26,218 nucleotides of DNA. Source: a virus. Below are positions 1-8,375 of the stretch, piece by piece (position 1 is the stretch's first letter; the number at the start of each line of letters is the position of its first letter). The stretch is from positions 1-26,218 of the IMG/VR virus record IMGVR_UViG_3300043408_000010. One strand, given 5' to 3'. The notes under the pieces were generated by a model that saw only the letters and a list, made by a program, of their open reading frames with translations, had not been told where the DNA came from and did not search any database. Made by a program: the position numbers and the translations under genes.

Positions 1-3000
1 GCGGTGTTGAACTTCTTTTCCCAAGCGGTTAGCTCGGTTTTGTTGCGAACTGTGAGAAGTTCTGAACGGCGAAGTTCGTATAGTGCTTCTGCTTCAGCAA
101 GTCTTGAGGTTGCTTTTTCAACTTTTTTAGCACTTGGCTTTGGTAGGTGCTCGTAGCCTTGGCGACCAGTGAGCTTTGCTGGGCCATCGACTTTGTACAT
201 GTTGTTTACCATGTCGATGATTTCTAGCATCTCTTTTTGGTCTGAGGCTAGGTTTGCTAGGACGACATCTTGACCGCGAGAGGTTTTCTCTACGAGGCTC
301 TTTAGTTTGCCGCCGTTTAGGTAGATCATGGCTGATGCGCGGAATACTGCTTCGCCAACTTCTGAGCCCTGCTGCTTGAATGTACCTGACAGGTAAACCA
401 TGCGAGCAAAGAGCTCCTTGACAAGCTTGATGCGCTTTGCGTCGCTCATGTCGCCCTTGCCTACGGCTTGTCTCCAACCGTTGATTAGGGTGTTGAACAG
501 GTCCTCTGAGAGGGTTTCTGCTGATGCGATTGCTTCGTCTGCTGCAGCAAGTAGGTTCTTTTTGTGAACTACATTGATCTGAGTTAGGACTCGGTTGTCG
601 CTCATAATGTGGTCTGCCATCTTTTCGGCAGTCTTCATCACGGTGTTGCTGAACTTCTCGGTGGTTTGAGCTTGACCCTTGCCTCGTGAAACAATCCGGC
701 GGACAAGTTCTCCACGAACGATCGGCTTGCCTGCTTCGGTCATTTCCATTGCGTAACGAACAGCATCAGTCAGGCCTTGGAATGAGAGCGAGTCAGTTTT
801 GCGGTTGATGCCTTCACCTGTAGGGAAGAATCCCTTGTAGATTAGGTCAGCCTTGCCGGTTTCACGGAATGCTTCCATGATGTCGCCAAGGTGGAAGAAC
901 GCAAAGTGCGCTTCGTTCGCTGCCTTTAGGTTTGGGTCTTGTACGCGGATCTGCACAAAGCGTGAGCCTAGGGTCGAAACCACTGCGTCTGCTGAAAGCT
1001 TCATGTCCGCGATGAATTGTTCCATGCGGAGCGCTGGCTTGCTTTCGATTGCCTTTAGGCCCTTGTCAAGGAGCGCTTCAATCTTCTTGCCTTCGCGGTA
1101 GGTTGTGATACCTAGCAGCGAACCAATCATTGAAGTCTGGAACATCTGGTTGATTTGGAGCTTTAGGATTGCGCGTGAGTCTGCATCCCAAGCGCCCTCG
1201 CTTGTGCGTACGGCGGTGTCACCTAGGTTGGTGATACCTTCCCACCAAGTCTTTTGGTCGGTGATGCTTTCGACGCCTTCAAAGCGGGTTGTGAATGCTC
1301 GGTTGATTGAGTTGCTGACTCGGGCCACGTCGCTTGGAACTGCGGTCGCTAGGCGCTCAGAAGCCGCCTCACGGGCTGCGTCAAGGATGGTAGCGAGCTC
1401 TAGACCGCTTTGCGCTGCTGCGGCCTCCTCGGTCATCCTAGGGTCAATTCTGGCGTTGATGTAGTCTGCTGCAACGTCAGAATACGCAACACCCTGCGAC
1501 TTGAGGAGAGTTGCTGCGTTAATTAGGTCGATGCGCTCTTGAGTTTGCGCAGCGGTCTGGATACCACGAGTGACTAGAAGGTTGCTGATGAATTCGTTTG
1601 CAGCCTTCTTGGTGAGGTTCTTGACGTCTGCAGTCCAAGCCTTTGATGGATCAAGCGCTTCAATAATGTTTGACAAGGTGGCGTTGTCTACAGAATGACC
1701 AGCCTTGAGTCCTGCAACAAGGGCCTCGAAACCATCATAAGTAACCTCGGTCGTTTTCTGCTTTTTGGTTGCGGTTGCGACGGCCTGAATAGCTAGACGG
1801 TTAATGGTGTCTAGGGTCTTCTGGGCCTTCTTGGCCTCAGTTGAGTTCGCTGGAAGCTTCGAAAGGATCTCGATTGGAGCCTGAGTCGGCGTGACGTCTA
1901 GAAGTGGCTCAGCGACGCCCTTGATGCTTGCACGTAGCGCTTCGCCTTCGCTGGTGATGTACTTTTGTGCTGCAGCTTCAGTCGGGAAGCTGTAAGTGTT
2001 TTTTCCGTTGCTAACGTAAGTTTTGCCATTCTTGGCGACAACTGGGGTGTACTTAGGGAAGGTCATTGTTTCGCCGTCGGCTAGACGGGTTGCAGCCTCT
2101 GCTAGGTTGCTTTCGCCTTCAAGTTTTGCCACAGCAAGCTCAGGGTTACGCTTGAGCATCTTGCGCTCTTGGCGTGCGTATTTTGCTATGAAGTCGCGTG
2201 CATTGTCTGCGACGACGGTGTTGACTGCTGCTGATTTTCCTGCGTCGAAAGCTGAGCCTAAAACCTGTCCAACCTTTTGGGTTACAGTGCTTGGGGCTTC
2301 AATCTTTACAGCCTTGTATTCACCGGCAGCAAGTTTCTCGGTTGCTTTGCGGAAGCGCTCTCCGGCGGGAGTGACGTCGGTAGCGATGAGGCGACCTTCT
2401 TTGTAAAGCTTCTGGGCTGGCTTTACAGCAACTGGCTCAGCAGCCTTTACAAGCTTCTTTATAGCCTTCTCATCTGGGGCTAGGTCTACGGCGCGGTTTA
2501 GACTGACAACGTTGTCTGCAGCCTTCACGCCAGCCTTTACAGCAGCCTTACCAACTTCGTTTGCTACCTTGACTGGGGCGATAAGGACTTTACCGGGAAT
2601 AAGGTTTGTTGGGTCAAGAAGGATGTCACCAGCAAGACCCGCGATGAAAGCTGCAGGTGTGCCTTCTTCGATGAGGGCACCTGAGCCTTTTTTGCCAATA
2701 GTGCCAGCTTCGCGAAGAACGTCTTGGGTGAATACGGTTTTCTTACCAGTTGCTGAGGCTGCTGCGTTTTCAAAGCCTGCAGTCAAGCGCTTTAGAAGAT
2801 CGGCGGTGCCAGCGTTGCTCTGCTTGGTTGCCTCGTTTAGGAATCCGGTGACGCCTGCGAGTGGTGCAGAAATTACGCCAAGAACGGTCTGACCGAACGA
2901 AACGATCTCGTCAAGTGGAGTTTTTGCGACTGGTGCAGCAGGCTTTTTTGCCGTGACCTTTTTAGGCCTAGCTCCGGGCGCGAGAAGGGCAGAAGTGTCG

Positions 3001-3092
3001 ACCTTAGAACCAGTCTTCGCTAAACCGGGAGTGGTGCCAGCCTTCTTCAAAATAGAAGTGTCAGGCTTTGGTTTTGGGATTGGAGTAGCCAA
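1..3092 (-). CDS. Very large internal virion / ejection-type protein, 3' end beyond window
   Basis: The frame is open from 3092 to the left edge, giving at least 1030 residues with no stop. I place the start at a TTG codon (3090-3092): an in-frame TAA lies two codons upstream and AGGA sits 7-8 nt before the TTG. The N-terminus is a Lys/Pro/Ala-rich tether (about residues 1-60). A hydrophobic stretch around 64-82 and a segment reading AGDILLDPTNLIPG (154-167) follow. LLDPTN-like motifs recur in giant minor virion proteins of podoviruses. The rest is predominantly helical and Ala/Lys/Glu-rich, with no enzymatic motif that I recognise; a lytic domain could lie beyond the edge. It is the last visible gene of the tail/ejection series, the position held in T7-like phages by proteins ejected with the DNA. 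Role inferred from size, composition and order only. Confidence 0.75.
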   Translation of the reverse strand, partial: MATPIPKPKPDTSILKKAGTTPGLAKTGSKVDTSALLAPGARPKKVTAKKPAAPVAKTPLDEIVSFGQTVLGVISAPLAGVTGFLNEATKQSNAGTADLLKRLTAGFENAAASATGKKTVFTQDVLREAGTIGKKGSGALIEEGTPAAFIAGLAGDILLDPTNLIPGKVLIAPVKVANEVGKAAVKAGVKAADNVVSLNRAVDLAPDEKAIKKLVKAAEPVAVKPAQKLYKEGRLIATDVTPAGERFRKATEKLAAGEYKAVKIEAPSTVTQKVGQVLGSAFDAGKSAAVNTVVADNARDFIAKYARQERKMLKRNPELAVAKLEGESNLAEAATRLADGETMTFPKYTPVVAKNGKTYVSNGKNTYSFPTEAAAQKYITSEGEALRASIKGVAEPLLDVTPTQAPIEILSKLPANSTEAKKAQKTLDTINRLAIQAVATATKKQKTTEVTYDGFEALVAGLKAGHSVDNATLSNIIEALDPSKAWTADVKNLTKKAANEFISNLLVTRGIQTAAQTQERIDLINAATLLKSQGVAYSDVAADYINARIDPRMTEEAAAAQSGLELATILDAAREAASERLATAVPSDVARVSNSINRAFTTRFEGVESITDQKTWWEGITNLGDTAVRTSEGAWDADSRAILKLQINQMFQTSMIGSLLGITTYREGKKIEALLDKGLKAIESKPALRMEQFIADMKLSADAVVSTLGSRFVQIRVQDPNLKAANEAHFAFFHLGDIMEAFRETGKADLIYKGFFPTGEGINRKTDSLSFQGLTDAVRYAMEMTEAGKPIVRGELVRRIVSRGKGQAQTTEKFSNTVMKTAEKMADHIMSDNRVLTQINVVHKKNLLAAADEAIASAETLSEDLFNTLINGWRQAVGKGDMSDAKRIKLVKELFARMVYLSGTFKQQGSEVGEAVFRASAMIYLNGGKLKSLVEKTSRGQDVVLANLASDQKEMLEIIDMVNNMYKVDGPAKLTGRQGYEHLPKPSAKKVEKATSRLAEAEALYELRRSELLTVRNKTELTAWEKKFNT

Positions 3093-3134
3093 GTCTTATT
3101 CCTAATCAGTCGTTAGGACAATTATAGACCAACC

Positions 3135-4640
3135 CTAGTTGTTGTAGTAGTTGTCTACGTAGTCGCGTGCGTATGTGCCGTACTTTGCAGAATCGAAGCC
3201 AAGAGCCTTCCAAGCTGACATGATCTCAGCCTTTGATGGAGCTTTTGCAACAAACTTGCCCGGCTGTGCAGTCTTCTTTGCAGAAGCGTTCTTACGCTGC
3301 GAAGCCAGCTGTGCTGCCTCTTCGATAGACGCTGAGATGACATCAAAAGGTACGCCAGCGTCAGTTAGGCGCTGCTGGAAGCCGTAGATATCCTTGCTGT
3401 ACTTTTTAGTGCTAGTCGAGCCCGAGGCTGCTGCGCGGTTGTTTGCACCCTGCTGCTGCATCTGGATACCTGCAAGCTTTGCCTGTGCCTGAGTGTTGGC
3501 AACATTCTGTGAGCCTTCGTTCTTGAGGAGCTGAAGGTTCAATGCGTCAAGAGTCTTCTGTGCAGCAGCAGCAGCAGCTGCGTCGCCTGCAGCGTATGCG
3601 TTCTGTGCATCAATCTTTGCTTGCGCAATCTGTGACTTGAGGGTCGCCTCTTGAGTGCCAAGGTTAGACATGGTGTCTTCGAAGTTCTTTGAAAGCGCAG
3701 CGAGCGCTCCAACTTGCTGCTGACCGTAGCCTGCACCGCGGTTATTGACGTCGATCTGTGCCTGAGCTTGGTTAGCCTGCATGAGGCCCTGCCAGTTAGA
3801 CATGATGGCATTTGCGTTGCTGATGCCTTCTTCAGCTGCAACGCTGATCGGGTTGACTGCCATTTCTGGTCCTGCGCCACGCTCGGCACCAGTAGCCTCA
3901 GCCTGTGCGACACCTGCAGCGGTTTCTGAGCGCTGTTGTGCGGTGCGAGCAGCCAAGTCCATTTGCTGCTTTGCAATAGAGTCGGTGAACTGCTTGTCAA
4001 TGCGGATACGGTCCGCATCGGCAACCTTGGTTAGCGCACCGAAAATGTTTTTAATGTCTGCTTGGTTTGTGGCGTAGCGTGACTCAGCGGTCTTCTTCTG
4101 AGTTGCTAGAAGGTCGCCTAGTGGGCCGTAGACCGCTGCTAGGTTAGCTTCAATAGTCTTGTTGCGTTCAGCATCAAGGGCGGCAGCATCGGCCTTAGTT
4201 TTTGCTGCTGCTGCTTCATCTGCCATGCGCTGTGCGGTTCCTGCTGCCTGACCCGGCACATAAGGCTGGCCAAGTTTCTTAGCCATCATCATTTCGTTGT
4301 AACGTGCGCCAGACTGAACTGCGGTTGCAGGAGTTGCTCCCGGCACTGCGCTAGTCACGGCTGAACGTGCGTTCATCTTGTTGTTCACAGCGTCCATGAT
4401 AGGGTTCGCTAGGGGCTGCTTCTTTACTGGAACGTAAGAGTCGCGAACGCTGCCACCGGTTGCGCGAGGGGTTGCGTTGCCTAGGTTAGAGGTTACTGGA
4501 GCGCCTTCGCTAACAAACTCTGCACCTGCAGTTCCCCAGCCCGGCTTGATTCCAAGACCTTCCCATACGCGCTGGAATGGGAGGGTGAAGTTAATTGCAT
4601 TTTTCTTTGAAGCAAACGGGTTAGTGTAATCAGTAGCCAT
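3135..4640 (-). CDS. Ala/Gln-rich virion protein, probable internal/ejection protein
   Basis: A 501-residue protein. The N-terminal ~110 residues are Gly/Pro/Asn-rich and probably extended (begins MATDYTNPFASKKNAINF). Residues ~130-400 are dominated by Ala, Gln, Lys and Asp with heptad-like spacing, so a long helical or coiled-coil segment is likely. The C-terminal ~90 residues look globular (KYSKDIYGFQQRLTDAGVPF onwards) and end in DNYYNN. Its ATG overlaps the TAA of the upstream gene as TAATG (4638-4642), so translation is probably coupled. Composition and location between the nozzle and the giant C-terminal gene suggest an internal virion or DNA-ejection protein. No catalytic motif is visible, and I do not recognise a named family. 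Confidence 0.75.
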   Translation of the reverse strand: MATDYTNPFASKKNAINFTLPFQRVWEGLGIKPGWGTAGAEFVSEGAPVTSNLGNATPRATGGSVRDSYVPVKKQPLANPIMDAVNNKMNARSAVTSAVPGATPATAVQSGARYNEMMMAKKLGQPYVPGQAAGTAQRMADEAAAAKTKADAAALDAERNKTIEANLAAVYGPLGDLLATQKKTAESRYATNQADIKNIFGALTKVADADRIRIDKQFTDSIAKQQMDLAARTAQQRSETAAGVAQAEATGAERGAGPEMAVNPISVAAEEGISNANAIMSNWQGLMQANQAQAQIDVNNRGAGYGQQQVGALAALSKNFEDTMSNLGTQEATLKSQIAQAKIDAQNAYAAGDAAAAAAAQKTLDALNLQLLKNEGSQNVANTQAQAKLAGIQMQQQGANNRAAASGSTSTKKYSKDIYGFQQRLTDAGVPFDVISASIEEAAQLASQRKNASAKKTAQPGKFVAKAPSKAEIMSAWKALGFDSAKYGTYARDYVDNYYNN

Positions 4641-5344
4641 TATGCTGCTCCAAGTCGTGCTAGTTGTGCGGTGATGGCAGCCTGTGCTGCGTCAGTCTTG
4701 TACTGCTGACCAACAAGAGTACCAGTCCAATCGGTGCCAGTAGCGCCAAAGTTCTCTAGGTACTGCTGGTTCATAGCGCTGATCTTGTCAGCGATAGAAG
4801 TTTGTGCTGCAACTTGGCGTGCGTTTGCCTGTGCTTCAGCAAGGGTTAGTGCACCTGCTGCACCGCCAGCCATGCCACGTGCAGCATAGTTGCCTGCAAG
4901 GCGACGGCGACCTTCGGTTGCGTTTACGTCTAGTTGCTGACGTTCGCCTTTAGCTGCAAGCTCGGCAGCGTTTTTGTCGGCCATCGCAGCGTTGCGGGCG
5001 TAGTTGAACTTTGCCTGCCCGGCAGCCATTGCCGCTTGGTAGGTTGGGTCGCCTTCAAGAGTCCAAGCAGTGGTGCTACCCGTGGTTAGCTCGACTGGTT
5101 TCTTTTCGGGCTCTTTTTCAGGTTCCTTTACTGGCTCTTGTTTACGGTCAGGTGAAAGCTTAAAGTTTACGTTGCCGCCAAGATCGACCTGATTAATTGG
5201 TCCGGGGTTGTTTATAGCGTCGACTTCAAAGTCGGTAAGCATACGGCCAGTGTTGTTGCGAATGACGCGCTCTACAGGCGTCCTTGTCGGCATAACAAAG
5301 GTATCTTCACCGGGAGCAATTTTAGTAGTTGTTGAAACCGCCAT
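4640..5344 (-). CDS. Ala-rich virion protein with Pro/Glu/Lys linker, probable internal/ejection protein
   Basis: A 234-residue protein in two parts. The N-terminal ~65 residues appear folded (MAVSTTTKIAPGEDTFV) and lead into a charged tandem linker PVKEPEKEPEKKPVE at about 72-86. A C-terminal Ala-rich helical region of ~140 residues (TYQAAMAAGQAKFNYARNA and following) has few hydrophobics other than Ala/Leu. This is the same style as the 501-residue protein encoded next, and the two may be partners or anciently related. Both flanking junctions are TAATG overlaps (5344 and 4640), placing it firmly in the virion operon. Function inferred from neighbourhood; no family recognised. Confidence 0.72.
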   Translation of the reverse strand: MAVSTTTKIAPGEDTFVMPTRTPVERVIRNNTGRMLTDFEVDAINNPGPINQVDLGGNVNFKLSPDRKQEPVKEPEKEPEKKPVELTTGSTTAWTLEGDPTYQAAMAAGQAKFNYARNAAMADKNAAELAAKGERQQLDVNATEGRRRLAGNYAARGMAGGAAGALTLAEAQANARQVAAQTSIADKISAMNQQYLENFGATGTDWTGTLVGQQYKTDAAQAAITAQLARLGAA

Positions 5345-5580
5345 TATTTACCGAACCTTAGAGCGTTAGGGTTTGCATAAGCGCCAGCGTTGTTGGCTTT
5401 CATCTTTGCAAGAACAGCAGCCTTCTTAGCTGCAATACGGCGGTCACGAGAAGCGTAGCCAGACTTGTCTACAGGTCCACGAGTTGGTGCACCAGACATG
5501 TTTGCATACATTTTGTTGCCTGCAGCGTATGGGTTGAACTCAAAGTTGCCCAGCAATGCGTTGCGCTCAGCACCGGCCAT
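5344..5580 (-). CDS. Small basic virion-operon protein, unknown function
   Basis: A 78-residue, Ala/Lys/Arg/Asn-rich protein starting MAGAERNALLGNFEFNPYAAG and ending NALRFGK. The middle (RDRRIAAKKAAVLAKMKA) forms a likely amphipathic basic helix. Its start overlaps the stop of the 545-residue nozzle gene by one base (TAATG) and its own stop overlaps the start of the next gene in the same way. That supports it being a real, translationally coupled gene despite its size. Being basic and encoded among ejection-type genes, it could bind DNA or act as a virion decoration, but nothing in the sequence proves this. Confidence 0.65.
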   Translation of the reverse strand: MAGAERNALLGNFEFNPYAAGNKMYANMSGAPTRGPVDKSGYASRDRRIAAKKAAVLAKMKANNAGAYANPNALRFGK

Positions 5581-7217
5581 TAGTTAGCTTCCTTTGAAAT
5601 CTTCGCCTTAGCACCAATCAGCGGAGTGATGCTAAAGACCTGTACAGGTGATGTGAGCGCCGTACCGTCACAGTCTAAGTATAACTCAAAGTAGATTCGA
5701 CGGAAGCGTAGAGACTGATTCAACTTAGCCTCCATGCGTAACACAGCACCAGAAGCAAACGCGTCAACAAGGGTGTCAATACCACCTGAAGGTTTGTCTA
5801 GGTTATCCCAAGTACCGTAAACAATGTCACCCGGCGCGTCATAAGATAGCTGATCCCACGTCTTGAAGCTTGCTTCGTCTGGGTAGTCTTTAGAGATTTG
5901 ATCCCAGCTGAGCTGCAAAGCCTGTTCAGGCAAAGCAACAGGGTAAACGACAGCCTTGACTGGCTTAGCAGTAGCGATGTCGGCAACCCACATAAACAGG
6001 CGCTTCCATTCGGCAGGGGTCTGGAAGTCGTAGATCTTTGTGCGAATAGAGCACTTAATGTTTTCGGTGCCTACTGGGCTGTAAGGTGAGTCTTCAATAC
6101 GCCACAGTGAGTGCTCAGTTGTGCCACCACTGATGCCATAGAAAAGTGATTCTTCTAATTCTTCTGAGCGTCGCGGGACGGTCCAGAAATATGCGACTTT
6201 GCTTGTGCTTTCCCACTCGCTCCATGTCTCCGTATCTAGGTTGTATGAGAACATACCGCCGTTGTGGAAAACTATGCAGCGACGTCCAACAACTGATACT
6301 GCGTGCTGGAAACGCTTGGGATAGTCGTATGCCTCAAACTTTACTCTAGCTGCGTTGAGTGGGTAATACAACCAGTTTTGGTACTTGTAAAGAATTCCGC
6401 CAGATAGAACAAAGTGGGCGTTTTCGAACTTGACAACTGATCTGCGAGATTCTGCACCAATGTCCTGTTGCATGGCCTGCATGGTGCCCTCTTCAGGGAC
6501 GTCGCCGTAGCTGTAACGGTAGGTGCTGCGGTTACGGAAGATAACGATGTCGTTATAACCTTGCGCGATTGCGGTAATCCATTGTCCGTCACCGCCACCA
6601 ATTTCAACGTACATGTAGTTGAGCTCAGTGGTTAGCCAGTTCCAGACCGAAGTTGATTCGCCTGAGGGGCCAGCGGTTGAAATGTTTGACCAGTAAATGA
6701 TGTTGGCGGTTGAGGTGCCTTCTACGCCGTAACCAAAGAAGCGAGTCTGGAATAGTTCGATACCGCCAAGCGCAGGCATGGTTGGGGTGTTGATAAAGGT
6801 ACCGTTTTCCCAGTAGCCGCCCTGACCTGCGGTGGTTGACGACAATACAATCTTGTTTAGGTATTGGGTGCAGTCTGAGGCTTTGAACGCTGCAATCTCG
6901 GTAAATGCTTTAGAGATAACGTTGTAGATCCAAGTTTTTGCGGTAGTTACAACAACAAGGTAACGAGTGCCATCATTTTTGATGTAAGTACCAATGATGT
7001 CAATGGCTTGCCCGGTCACTGGTGTAGTGATGACGGTTGAGCCATTCTTCTCTTGGTAGATTGGCGGGCGCGAAATCAAGGCACCGTTAGTGGTGAACTC
7101 CATGTTGATGATGGACGCGAGCTCGTTGTCTGCGATAGCAGATTGGTCCCAGTAGTTGTTTAGACCACCGGTGAACTGTTGTAGAACTACGGAACGTGAA
7201 CGAACAATCTGTGACAT
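5580..7217 (-). CDS. Tail nozzle / tubular-B-like protein
   Basis: A 545-residue protein beginning MSQIVRSRSVVLQQFTGGLN. The segment FTGGLNNYWDQSAIADNELA followed by a statement of the NGALISRPP type (residues ~15-52) resembles the opening of short-tail nozzle proteins (T7 gp12 / P22 gp10 class). In those, a GG-(L/I)-N/S turn precedes an acidic helix and an R-PP strand. The rest is rich in beta-type sequence with many Trp/Tyr/Phe, as expected of the beta-propeller/nozzle fold. It directly follows the adaptor gene: that gene's TAA (7218-7220) abuts this ATG (7215-7217) with no gap. Expected role: distal ring of the short tail through which DNA passes. The family is inferred from local similarity and synteny, not from a search. 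Confidence 0.68.
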   Translation of the reverse strand: MSQIVRSRSVVLQQFTGGLNNYWDQSAIADNELASIINMEFTTNGALISRPPIYQEKNGSTVITTPVTGQAIDIIGTYIKNDGTRYLVVVTTAKTWIYNVISKAFTEIAAFKASDCTQYLNKIVLSSTTAGQGGYWENGTFINTPTMPALGGIELFQTRFFGYGVEGTSTANIIYWSNISTAGPSGESTSVWNWLTTELNYMYVEIGGGDGQWITAIAQGYNDIVIFRNRSTYRYSYGDVPEEGTMQAMQQDIGAESRRSVVKFENAHFVLSGGILYKYQNWLYYPLNAARVKFEAYDYPKRFQHAVSVVGRRCIVFHNGGMFSYNLDTETWSEWESTSKVAYFWTVPRRSEELEESLFYGISGGTTEHSLWRIEDSPYSPVGTENIKCSIRTKIYDFQTPAEWKRLFMWVADIATAKPVKAVVYPVALPEQALQLSWDQISKDYPDEASFKTWDQLSYDAPGDIVYGTWDNLDKPSGGIDTLVDAFASGAVLRMEAKLNQSLRFRRIYFELYLDCDGTALTSPVQVFSITPLIGAKAKISKEAN

Positions 7218-7883
7218 TTAGTACCACAAATCAAGTGGGTCAGCTAGGACTGTTGGGTACTGCGAGTCCTGTGAGAGAGTGTCCTTAGTTGATAGGCGGT
7301 CTAGGCCGTCACGGAATTGACGCAACTTCATGTTTGATGCGTCATAGTTTTCGTCCATTTCAAGCGCCTGCGCTGTGACGTACGAAACAAGCTCGTTGAA
7401 GTAGCGGTCTGGAACTGAAAGGGCGCTGCTTAGCGCAGTGAGCGAAACAGGGTTCTTGATGTATTCAAGCTTGATACCGTTCGCGATGGTTGCATTTGGT
7501 ACAGGGAAAAGAGTGATGATGCCCGCGCGTTCATACCAAATCTCCGGGCGATCGCTCGTTAGCAATTTGGAAGGATCCTGTGACTGGATGAACTCGCGGG
7601 CAGCCTGTGGTGACAGGTTAGTCAGCGGATAACCTGAAATGTATAGCGCCTCGATTGAGAGCACTTTATCGTTAGGGAAGCTGTAATCTGACTGCCCTGC
7701 CACCACATCTGTAATTTTTGTTGCACGAAGGATTGGATTCGAGTTTACGATTTCGCGTTGACCGTCATTAATCCATGAGAGGATCGATGCGTCTGCGAGC
7801 TGTGCGCCAGAAGAGTCACCAAAGCCTGTGCGAACACGGCTTGCAACATCTGTGCCTGTGTGAGTGAATTCCTCTGCTGGCAT
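7218..7883 (-). CDS. Head-tail adaptor, P22 gp4-like
   Basis: A 221-residue protein. I choose the ATG at 7881-7883 (MPAEEFTHTGTDVASRVRTG). It has AAGGAAG seven nt upstream and follows the previous stop by 2 nt, whereas the longer 233-residue reading would overlap that gene by 34 nt. The pattern of an N-terminal helical hairpin (VASRVRTGFGDSSGAQLADA then ILSWINDGQREI), a beta segment with SYSFPND-type wording and PEIWYERAGIITLFPVPNA, and a C-terminal helix with FNELVSYVTAQALEMDE is characteristic of gp4-like adaptors. These dock below the portal in podoviruses and some siphoviruses. Gene position between capsid and nozzle agrees. Confidence 0.72.
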   Translation of the reverse strand: MPAEEFTHTGTDVASRVRTGFGDSSGAQLADASILSWINDGQREIVNSNPILRATKITDVVAGQSDYSFPNDKVLSIEALYISGYPLTNLSPQAAREFIQSQDPSKLLTSDRPEIWYERAGIITLFPVPNATIANGIKLEYIKNPVSLTALSSALSVPDRYFNELVSYVTAQALEMDENYDASNMKLRQFRDGLDRLSTKDTLSQDSQYPTVLADPLDLWY

Positions 7884-7885
7884 TT

Positions 7886-8302
7886 CTACTTCCTTAGAGT
7901 TTGTCCGTCGTGGGTCCAAGTGTTCTTATTGGACTTGAGAGCGCTTTTCAGAATGTCTTTCTTTTCAGCTCGCCATTCTTCTTCGCGTTTCGCCTCTAAC
8001 GCTTGATGTGCCATCTCTAGTAATTGTAGCTTATTTACCTTAGAGTCTGGGTCGTGCATGTTAGATTCCATGAGTCTTGCGAGAAGACGGTGGTCAATCT
8101 CTGACTCGTGCACGCTAGTGATTAGGTAAGAGTTGCCTAGTGGCGGTTCGTCAATCAATGCGAAAGGCATCTCAGGGTTGAACATTGGGTGGCCCGGCTC
8201 CATACGGATCAGGCGAACGGTTGGAAAGACGTCTTTGATGACTGCTGCAACACGTCTCTGCTGGTCTGTGTATAGACCATCTAATTGAGCAAAATTAATC
8301 AT
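7886..8302 (-). CDS. Hypothetical head/tail-region protein
   Basis: A 138-residue protein starting MINFAQLDGLYTDQQRRVAA. The first ~60 residues have mixed alpha/beta character with PGHPMFNPEMPFALIDEPP. The rest is helical and charged (LLEMAHQALEAKREEEWRAE), ending in a basic tail (HDGQTLRK). It is the first gene after the capsid terminator (stem 8323-8357). Only ~14 nt separate its start from the U-tract side of that terminator, so expression presumably relies on read-through or on a promoter I cannot identify. It occupies the place of a head-completion or adaptor partner, but I do not recognise the family. Confidence 0.65.
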   Translation of the reverse strand: MINFAQLDGLYTDQQRRVAAVIKDVFPTVRLIRMEPGHPMFNPEMPFALIDEPPLGNSYLITSVHESEIDHRLLARLMESNMHDPDSKVNKLQLLEMAHQALEAKREEEWRAEKKDILKSALKSNKNTWTHDGQTLRK

Positions 8303-8316
8303 AGTTCTATTGTAAT

Positions 8317-8365
8317 AAAAAACCCCCCTAACCAGCGAGACGGACCGGTTAGGGGGGAGTTTTTT
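8317..8365 (-). terminator. Strong intrinsic terminator after the major capsid gene
   Basis: Perfect 11-bp stem: CCCCCCTAACC at 8323-8333 pairs with GGTTAGGGGGG at 8347-8357, with a 13-nt loop. T-runs are present on both strands (A6 at 8317-8322, T6 at 8360-8365). It lies 10 nt beyond the capsid stop codon in the capsid transcript's direction and could stop transcription both ways. Confidence 0.92.
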
Positions 8366-8375
8366 AGCTATTTAC

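Noticed and set aside
853-1464. Plus-strand open frames within the left-edge region
   Set aside because: They lie opposite the continuous minus-strand giant virion frame, whose amino-acid composition and neighbours are coherent.
7884-7919. Longer 233-residue version of the adaptor
   Set aside because: It would overlap the upstream gene by 34 nt. A strong ribosome site directly precedes the internal ATG at 7883.
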